A stretch of DNA of 64,000 nucleotides, taken from positions 107,247-171,246 of the forward strand of contig NZ_QITQ01000007.1 of the NCBI RefSeq assembly GCF_003260265.1, written 5' to 3'. Made by a program: the position numbers and the translations under genes. The notes beneath the pieces are model-generated. The model was not told where the DNA came from. It did no database searches and saw nothing but the letters and a program-made list of their open reading frames with translations. Below, in pieces: positions 58,357-64,000 of the stretch. Origin of the DNA: Roseovarius amoyensis (lineage in GTDB: Bacteria > Pseudomonadota > Alphaproteobacteria > Rhodobacterales > Rhodobacteraceae). Numbering within the stretch: the first letter of the stretch is position 1; each line of letters begins with the position of its first letter.

Positions 58357-59652
58357 TCAAGAGGTGGCGCGCCCGCCTGGCGGCACGGTTTCCTCTTCGG
58401 CCCGCAGCAAGGCCATCAGCCGCGCCTTTTCGCCAGTGTCATCGGGGCGCGAGATCACCTCGGCCAGTTCCTGCAGCGTGGCGATGGAATGACCGGCGCG
58501 AAAGCTGTCCACATGCGGCAGCATCGCCCGGATGCCCACCGCCCTGGGCGCGAATTCCTGCCAGCGCAGCAACGGGTTGAGCCATATAAGCCGGCGTGCG
58601 GACAGGCGCAGGCGCTCGACCTCGCGCGACAGGCGGTCGGGGTCGCCACGGTCCAGCCCGTCGGTGATCAGCAGCACCACCGCCCCCTGCCCCATCACCC
58701 GGCGTGACCAGTCGCGGTTGAATTCGTGCAGGCAGTCGCCAATGCGGGTGCCGCCCTCCCAGTCCTGCGCCTGGCGCCCGGCGGCGGCAAGCGCGGCATC
58801 GACATCGCGCGTGGCCAGGTGGCGGGTGATGTTGGTCAGACGGGTGCCAAAGGTAAAGGCATGCACCCTGGCCCAGCCCGCACCCTTGTGGTTGGCCACC
58901 GCGTGCAGGAAATGCAGCACCATGCGGCTGTACTGGCTCATCGAGCCGGAAATGTCGCACAACACCACTAGGGCGGGCCAGCGCGGGCGTGGCCGGGTGT
59001 GGTGGATCTTCGCGATCTCGCCACCCCGGCGCATGGCGGCGCGCAGGCTGCGGCGGGCATCGACCCGACGGCCCTGGGGGCTGGCCTCGCCCCGGCGCGA
59101 GGCCAGCGGCTTGACCGGCAGCGTGAGACGCGCCAGCATGCGTTTGGCCTCGGCGATCTCGGCGGTGCTCATCTGCTCGAAATCCAACGTCCTGAGGCGT
59201 TCCTCGGCCGACATGGTGCGCGAGGCGTCGATTTCGATCACCGCCTCTTCGTCGCTGCCCTCGGGTTCAGGCACATCACGATCGACCCCGTCGAGCAGCG
59301 CCTCGGCGGCGCGCTTTTCACCGGCGTCGGCGCTGCGTTCCTCCTGCACGCCGCGAATGGCGGGCAGCATCATCGCCATCATGTGTTCCATGTAGCGCGG
59401 ATCACGCCAGTAAAGGCGAAAGAGCTGGGCAAAGACCGCTCTGTGTTCGGGCCGGGTGATGAAACACGCCTGAAGCGTGTGAAAGAAATCATGCCGAGAG
59501 GTAAAGCCAGCCGCCTCGACCGCGCGGATGGCGTCGATCACCCGCCCCGGACCCGCCGGCAGCCCGGCTTTGCGCAGCGCGCGGGCAAAATGGATGATGT
59601 TCTGGGCCAGCCGGGGGTTTTCCGGCAGATCAAGGGGGGCCGTTTCAGACAT
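58357..59652 (-). CDS. coxE: VWA domain protein CoxE
   Basis: 431-residue protein with a C-terminal von Willebrand A domain. The MIDAS metal site is in LVVLCDISGSMSQYSRMVLH. CoxE works with the AAA+ protein CoxD to assemble or sulfurate the molybdenum site of CoxL. It lies 177 bases downstream of coxD on the minus strand. Start ATG 59652 (MSETAPLDLPENPR); the upstream frame is not conserved. Confidence 0.9.
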   Translation of the reverse strand: MSETAPLDLPENPRLAQNIIHFARALRKAGLPAGPGRVIDAIRAVEAAGFTSRHDFFHTLQACFITRPEHRAVFAQLFRLYWRDPRYMEHMMAMMLPAIRGVQEERSADAGEKRAAEALLDGVDRDVPEPEGSDEEAVIEIDASRTMSAEERLRTLDFEQMSTAEIAEAKRMLARLTLPVKPLASRRGEASPQGRRVDARRSLRAAMRRGGEIAKIHHTRPRPRWPALVVLCDISGSMSQYSRMVLHFLHAVANHKGAGWARVHAFTFGTRLTNITRHLATRDVDAALAAAGRQAQDWEGGTRIGDCLHEFNRDWSRRVMGQGAVVLLITDGLDRGDPDRLSREVERLRLSARRLIWLNPLLRWQEFAPRAVGIRAMLPHVDSFRAGHSIATLQELAEVISRPDDTGEKARLMALLRAEEETVPPGGRATS

Positions 59653-59829
59653 GGAGGCGCGGCGAGGGAAGTCGCCCTTGCCCCCAGGGTTGTCTTGACC
59701 GATGTGGTCCGATTGTGGGTTTCGGACCAATCAGAGGGCATGCGCCCGCCATGGGGCAGGCGGGCTCATGCCCGGCCCACAAGCGGGCCGGGCGAAACTC
59801 TGCACGAGATACGTGATTTTTTGGTGCTC

Positions 59830-60738
59830 TCATGCCGGGCCCAGAGTGGCGCGCACCTCGTCCAGGATGCGCTTGGCCTCGGAGCCCTGCAGCCGGGCAA
59901 TGTCGTCCTGGTATTTCAGGATCGCGCCCAGCGTGTCGGCGATCACCTCGGGGCTGAGGTCGATCACGTCCAGCGCCAGCAGGCACTTGGCCCAGTCGAT
60001 CGTTTCAGCGACGCCCGGTTTCTTGAACAGGTCCTCGGTGCGCAGCGCCTGGACGAATGCCACCACCTCGCGGCTGAGCCGTTCGGACGTTTCTGGCGCA
60101 CGGGCGTGCAATATCTCGATCTCGCGCTCGAAATCGGGGTAGTCGACCCAGTGATAAAGGCAACGCCGCTTGAGCGCGTCGTGCACCTCGCGGGTGCGGT
60201 TCGAGGTCAGGACCACGATCGGCGGCTCGGGGGCGTGGATGGTGCCCAGCTCGGGGATGGTGACCTGGAAATCGCTGAGCGCCTCCAGTAAGAACGCCTC
60301 AAAGGGTTCATCGGTGCGGTCCATCTCGTCGATCAGCAGCACTGGCGCGCCACCGGGCTGCGGGCGCATCGCCCGCAACAGCGGGCGTTCGATCAGGAAT
60401 TCCTCGGTGAACAGCTCGTCCTTGAGCGACTCGCGGTCGACACCGCCTGATGCCTCGGCGGCGCGGATGGCGATCATCTGTTCGGCAAAGTTCCATTCAT
60501 AGACCGCGCTGGCGGCGTCCAGCCCTTCGTAGCATTGCAGCCGGATCAGCCGCCGCCCCAGCCCGGCGGCCAGCGCCTTGGCGATCTCGGTCTTGCCGGT
60601 GCCCGCCTCGCCCTCAAGGAATAGCGGCTTGCCCAGCCGCAGCGCCAGAAAGACCACCGTGCCCAGCGCGCGGCCGCAGACATAGTCCTGCCCCGCAAGC
60701 ATCGCCTGCACGTCGTCGATGGATGTCATGGATTTCAT
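59830..60738 (-). CDS. coxD: MoxR family AAA+ ATPase CoxD
   Basis: 302-residue AAA+ chaperone. Walker A is in LEGEAGTGKTEIAKALAAGL, Walker B in APVLLIDEMDRTDEPFEAF, and sensor 1 in PPIVVLTSNRTREVHDALKR. In Oligotropha-type systems CoxD with CoxE matures the active site of CO dehydrogenase. It is the first gene of the leftward cluster; GGAG lies before ATG 60738. Confidence 0.92.
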   Translation of the reverse strand: MKSMTSIDDVQAMLAGQDYVCGRALGTVVFLALRLGKPLFLEGEAGTGKTEIAKALAAGLGRRLIRLQCYEGLDAASAVYEWNFAEQMIAIRAAEASGGVDRESLKDELFTEEFLIERPLLRAMRPQPGGAPVLLIDEMDRTDEPFEAFLLEALSDFQVTIPELGTIHAPEPPIVVLTSNRTREVHDALKRRCLYHWVDYPDFEREIEILHARAPETSERLSREVVAFVQALRTEDLFKKPGVAETIDWAKCLLALDVIDLSPEVIADTLGAILKYQDDIARLQGSEAKRILDEVRATLGPA

Positions 60739-60937
60739 TGAACTCTCCGCACGACCCCGGCCCAACTACCTGCATCTCCCTCCGCCCGCCGTCAAGGCTG
60801 TCGGCGCCGGCGCTGGCCCCTGGCCACCCAGAAACCCCTTGGATTTTCCAAAGTTTCGCCCCACTTCAAAGCTAGACCGAGAACCCGAGAGAGCCGCGTC
60901 AAAGCGGTCACGACACAAGCGACGAGGACAAGGCAGG

Positions 60938-61894
60938 ATGCAGGACAGCATGAGCATCACGGAAACCGACCTGAGCGGGCTCGACTGGGACGGCTGGTGC
61001 GACGAGGCCGCCGAAGTCGCCGGCGAGGACGGTTTCGCCGAACGGCTGGGCCCGAACCACGCCGCTGTTCTTGTCGAGAAAAAGCCCGTATTGCTGGTGA
61101 CTTTCGAGAATATCGAGACGATCCAGGCGCGATCGGACAAGGCCCACCCCATCGGCTGGGAACTGATGGAAGCGCTGGGATGGTCGCAGCTGTCGCTGGT
61201 CAGCAACGGCGGCACCTGGTTCCGCGACCCGCGCGTCTATGGCTTTTTCGACCGGCTGATCGACGACGGTTTTTTCGAGGATTTCGACAAGGTCATCTTT
61301 TACGGTGCCGGACCGGGCGGTTATGCCGCTGCCGCCTATTCGGTGGCGGCCCCCGGCGCGCTGGTTCTGGCGCTGCAACCGCAGGCCACGCTGGACCCCC
61401 GCGTGACCGAATGGGACGACCGGTTCCACCACATGCGCCGGACCGATTTCACATCCCGGTTCGGCTATGCGCCAGACATGCTGGACGCCGCCGAGCGGGC
61501 GGTGATCATCTATGACCAGCAGAACCGGCTGGACGCCATGCACGCGGCGCTGTTCGCCCGCCCCAACGTGATGCGCGCCCGCGCCCGTTTCGTCGGCGTC
61601 GAACTGGAGGCCGCGTTCCTGAAAATGCAGATACTCTACCGGATGCTGGCGCAGCTCAGTTCGGGCCGGCTGACCGAGGTCGGGCTGGCGCGCCTTTTGC
61701 GCAAGCGGCGCGACTATCCCGCCTACCAGTTCACCCTGCTTCGCCATCTGGAGGACAGCGGCCGCGACAGGCTGGTGATGATGCTGTGCAACAGCGTTCT
61801 GAAGCGGCGAAACGCCCGCCCCTTCCGCAAGGCGCGGAACACGGCGCGCGCCAGGCTGGGCCTTTCCCCCGATGACAATACCGCTACGGGCTGA
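60938..61894 (+). CDS. Conserved protein of unknown function (PAPS reductase-like label in relatives)
   Basis: 318-residue protein common in Rhodobacterales; relatives, from memory, are often labelled phosphoadenosine phosphosulfate reductase without the catalytic motif. Visible: LLVTFENIETIQARSDKAHP, the alpha/beta segment VIFYGAGPGGYAAAAYSVAA near residue 120 and a C-terminal helical, basic region (LLRKRRDYPAYQFTLLRHLE). No reductase Cys signature is seen, so the label should not be trusted. ATG 60938 is used; an ATG 4 codons later is possible. Confidence 0.7.
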   Translation: MQDSMSITETDLSGLDWDGWCDEAAEVAGEDGFAERLGPNHAAVLVEKKPVLLVTFENIETIQARSDKAHPIGWELMEALGWSQLSLVSNGGTWFRDPRVYGFFDRLIDDGFFEDFDKVIFYGAGPGGYAAAAYSVAAPGALVLALQPQATLDPRVTEWDDRFHHMRRTDFTSRFGYAPDMLDAAERAVIIYDQQNRLDAMHAALFARPNVMRARARFVGVELEAAFLKMQILYRMLAQLSSGRLTEVGLARLLRKRRDYPAYQFTLLRHLEDSGRDRLVMMLCNSVLKRRNARPFRKARNTARARLGLSPDDNTATG

Positions 61895-61936
61895 GCCCTC
61901 TGGCCCGTAGCGCCGCGATTGTGTAAGCCGGGCGCC

Positions 61937-62986
61937 ATGACAAGACACCTGACCCTGCCCCGCCCGGACGACTGGCACCTGCACCTGCGCGACGGCGCGA
62001 TGCTGGCTGCGGTCTGTCCCGAAACCACTCGCGATTTCGCCCGCGCCATCATCATGCCCAACCTGGTGCCGCCGGTGGTGACCGGGGCGCAGGCCGCCGC
62101 CTATCGTGACCGCATCCTTGCCGCCTGCCCGCCGGGCCACGATTTCACGCCGCTGATGACGCTCTACCTGACCGAGGAAACCGACCCGGCAGACGTGCTG
62201 CGCGCCCATGCCGAGGGCATCATCACGGCGGTCAAGCTGTACCCCGCCGGGGCGACCACCAATTCGGCCTCTGGCGTGACGGATTTCGACCGCGTGCGCG
62301 GGGTGCTCGACGCGATGGCCGAGGCCGGCATTCCACTGTGCGTGCATGGCGAGGTGACCGACAGCGAGGTCGACATCTTCGACCGCGAGGCGGTGTTCAT
62401 TGAGCGCGTCCTCGACCCGATCCGCCGGGCCACGCCGGGGTTGCGGGTGGTGCTGGAACACGTCACCACGCGCGACGGCGTCGATTATGTACGTGCCAAC
62501 GACGACGGTCTGGCGGCGACAATCACGGTTCACCACCTGGTCATCAACCGCAACCACATCCTGGCCGGCGGGATAAGGCCACATTACTATTGCCTGCCCG
62601 TGGCCAAGCGCGAAACCCACCGCCTGGCGCTGCGCGAGGCGGCGAGCTCGGGCGATTCGCGCTTTTTCCTGGGCACCGACAGCGCGCCGCATGCCGACGA
62701 CGCCAAGGAAAGCGCCTGCGGCTGTGCCGGCTGCTTCACCGCGACGAACGCCATGTCCATCCTCGCCCATGTGTTCGAGGAAGAGAACGCGCTCGACCGG
62801 CTGGAAGGGTTTGTCAGCCGCCACGGCCCGGCCTTTTACCGGCTGCCGGTCAACGAGGGCACGATCACGCTGGAAAAGGGCGACACCGCTGCCGGCTGGC
62901 CCGACAGGATCGACACCGACGCCGGGCCGGTCACGGTGTTCGACCCCGGATTCGACGTGTTCTGGCGGGTTGCAGAAGGCGCCTGA
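61937..62986 (+). CDS. pyrC: Dihydroorotase (class II)
   Basis: 349-residue zinc amidohydrolase of pyrimidine synthesis. The metal motif is in [20 protein letters not shown], the carboxylated-Lys region in [20 protein letters not shown] and a late block in [23 protein letters not shown] 61937 is the family start. It is the last chromosomal gene before the tRNA-Arg island edge. Confidence 0.96.
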   Translation: MTRHLTLPRPDDWHLHLRDGAMLAAVCPETTRDFARAIIMPNLVPPVVTGAQAAAYRDRILAACPPGHDFTPLMTLYLTEETDPADVLRAHAEGIITAVKLYPAGATTNSASGVTDFDRVRGVLDAMAEAGIPLCVHGEVTDSEVDIFDREAVFIERVLDPIRRATPGLRVVLEHVTTRDGVDYVRANDDGLAATITVHHLVINRNHILAGGIRPHYYCLPVAKRETHRLALREAASSGDSRFFLGTDSAPHADDAKESACGCAGCFTATNAMSILAHVFEEENALDRLEGFVSRHGPAFYRLPVNEGTITLEKGDTAAGWPDRIDTDAGPVTVFDPGFDVFWRVAEGA

Positions 62987-63006
62987 AATCGGTTCGAGTG
63001 GGAATC

Positions 63007-63051
63007 TGGCGCACCCATCAGGATTCGAACCTGAGACCTCTGCCTTCGGAG
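63007..63051 (-). other. 3' fragment of tRNA-Arg(CCG), island attachment site
   Basis: On the minus strand 45 bases match the 3' part of a tRNA: CCA (63007-63009), the 3' acceptor strand TGGGTGC (63011-63017), T arm TCAGGTTCGAATCCTGA, variable loop and anticodon stem GGCAG with loop CTCCGAA, so the anticodon would be CCG. The 5' half and its acceptor strand (expected GCACCCA) are missing; the similarity stops at 63051. An integrase gene follows at 63244, so this is the remnant end of an integrated element, and the complete gene should lie at its far end. Confidence 0.8.
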
Positions 63052-63243
63052 GAGGTACCGATACCTTTCCTAAATGCACGATAGCGCGCGACGGAGCACG
63101 ATAACCAACTGATTTTAATTGCCTTTTCAGATTGCCGCTCCGAAGCTCCTATCCAGAAACAGGTCGCAGCTTTCTTCCTGCTGCTTACGTAGTGCTTACG
63201 TGAGAAGCGAGGTTGAGGGCCGATCGGAAAGGTCCGCCTTAAG

Positions 63244-63876
63244 ATGGCAAAGCTCACGAAACGCTTCATCGACACGGTTGAAATCCGCCCCAAGGACTAC
63301 GTCATCTGGGACGACGATCTGCCGGGCTTCGGTTTGCGCGTGTTTGCGTCGGGCAAGCGCAGCTACGTCATTCAGTACCGTGCAGCTGGTCGCTCGCGGC
63401 GCTACGCCATTGGTCTTCATGGAGTCTGGACAGCAGAGACCGCGCGTAAGGAAGCGATGGTCCAACTCGGAAAGGTTGCCCGCGGCGAAAACCCCGCCGA
63501 AGTGCGCCAGCTTGATCGCAACGCGATTACCGTGAAGGAGTTGGCCGAACAATACGTCGAGGCCATGAAAGCCGGGCTGATCATGGGGAAAGGCGGACGT
63601 CCGAAGCGGCCATCTACAGTCTACACAAACATTGGCGCGTTAAACGGACATATCGTCCCACTCATCGGGCAGCGCCGGGTCCAAGACCTGACGAAGGCAG
63701 ATGTGACGAAGATGATGAACGACGTCATTGCAGGAAAGACAGCTGCCGTTCGGAAGACAGAGAAGAAGCGAGGTGTCTCGGTCCTACGCGGGGGCCGTGG
63801 GACGGCGAGCAAGTGTGTCGGCCTAACAGGATCGATGCTCACCTATGCAATTAGCATGGGGATCATCGAACACTGA
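63244..63876 (+). pseudogene. Tyrosine recombinase (DUF4102-type integrase), truncated by an IS
   Basis: 210 codons of a site-specific recombinase: the N-terminal arm-binding part (MAKLTKRFIDTVEIRPKDYV, WDDDLPGFGLRVFASGKRSY) and the start of the core-binding domain (ITVKELAEQYVEAMKAGL). Normal proteins have about 400 residues; the catalytic R-H-R-Y half is absent, because the frame ends at ...MGIIEH where the IS begins and supplies the TGA. It is 190 bases from the tRNA-Arg fragment, its probable target. Confidence 0.85.
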
Positions 63877-64000
63877 GCTACCCCCCGAAATTCGGACAGT
63901 GACGTAAGCTACGATTTGCAGTCTGCTGATCTTCGACGAGAAGGAGATCAGAGATGTCGAAACGCAAACAACATGCGCCCGAGTTCAAGGCGAAGGTCGC
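63874..64000 (+). mobile_element. IS3-family insertion sequence, left end (continues past the window)
   Basis: The sequence tgagctaccccccgaaattc opens the element as an IS terminal inverted repeat (TGA, then a run of Cs, as in many IS3-group elements), inside the integrase reading frame. A transposase orfA starts 80 bases in. The right end and the target duplication lie outside the window. Confidence 0.75.
63954..64000 (+). CDS. IS3-family transposase OrfA, 3' end outside the window
   Basis: Only 15 full codons are present: MSKRKQHAPEFKAKV, preceded by AAGGAG a few bases before ATG 63954. This is the usual start of the OrfA helix-turn-helix protein of IS3-type transposases. Its product would be finished by OrfB through frameshifting outside the window. 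Confidence 0.7.
   Translation, partial: MSKRKQHAPEFKAKV

Noticed and set aside
63007..63051. Functional tRNA-Arg
   Set aside because: Only the 3' part from the anticodon loop onward is present; no 5' acceptor strand, D arm or anticodon stem partner is found next to it.

Overview
The window is about 64 kb of GC-rich chromosome from an alphaproteobacterium of the order Rhodobacterales (Roseobacter/Paracoccus group). The case for this is the gene content and order: ppiD-trpE, trpGDC-moaC-moeA-lexA, argC-ccmE-lysis genes-ccmF-ccmH, a fused indolepyruvate:ferredoxin oxidoreductase with a divergent LysR regulator, small-form purL with bolA and grxD, a form II cox cluster, B12-dependent nrdJ, and an SOS box of the alphaproteobacterial GAAC-N7-GAAC type. 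No plasmid or phage backbone is visible. Most genes are housekeeping; the accessory pieces are small and scattered.

Layout. 1-3.5 kb: the end of an ornithine cyclodeaminase gene, then two family 2 glycosyltransferases and a sulfotransferase. 3.5-8.6 kb: nrdJ, whose 3' end carries a roughly 0.7 kb low-GC insertion with a lone ImmA/IrrE-like metallopeptidase gene between two exact 75-bp copies of the nrdJ tail; nrdJ is preceded by two probable NrdR boxes. 8.6-22 kb: tRNA-Pro, a DUF192 protein, a double cold-shock protein, pdxH, fabI, gpt, ppiD, trpE, a divergent polysaccharide deacetylase, then the tightly overlapping trpG-trpD-trpC-moaC-moeA run and SOS-controlled lexA. 22-34 kb: comEC, gltX, gltA, an enoyl-CoA hydratase, the cytochrome c maturation genes ccmE/F/H with an endolysin-holin pair nested between them, argC and murI. 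34-43.7 kb: an acyltransferase remnant, the indolepyruvate oxidoreductase with its LysR regulator, a decayed M24 peptidase next to diaminopropionate ammonia-lyase, purL, bolA, grxD. 43.9-52 kb: a HEPN-like singleton, ctaD with a 26-codon upstream micro-ORF, a cut-down Rrf2 regulator with an AhpD-like protein and a truncated hemoglobin, MscS, rnk, DUF1127, HNH and VOC proteins. 52-61 kb: a form II molybdenum hydroxylase (cox) cluster with its maturation genes. 61-64 kb: pyrC, then the edge of a genomic island: a 45-nt 3' fragment of tRNA-Arg(CCG), an integrase gene cut off by an IS3-family element, and the window end.

How the genes work together. trpE, trpG, trpD and trpC make tryptophan precursors; moaC and moeA make molybdenum cofactor, which the cox-type hydroxylase (52-60.7 kb) needs. 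CcmE/F/H deliver haem to c-type cytochromes that feed the aa3 oxidase encoded by ctaD. The Rrf2 fragment, AhpD-like protein and truncated hemoglobin look like a small nitrosative or oxidative stress unit. The endolysin and holin match the lysis pair that releases gene transfer agents in this order, but the GTA capsid genes are not in the window. The least explained items are the nrdJ 3'-end insertion, the HEPN singleton between inverted repeats, the tRNA-Arg island edge, and three genes that look reduced by internal deletion.
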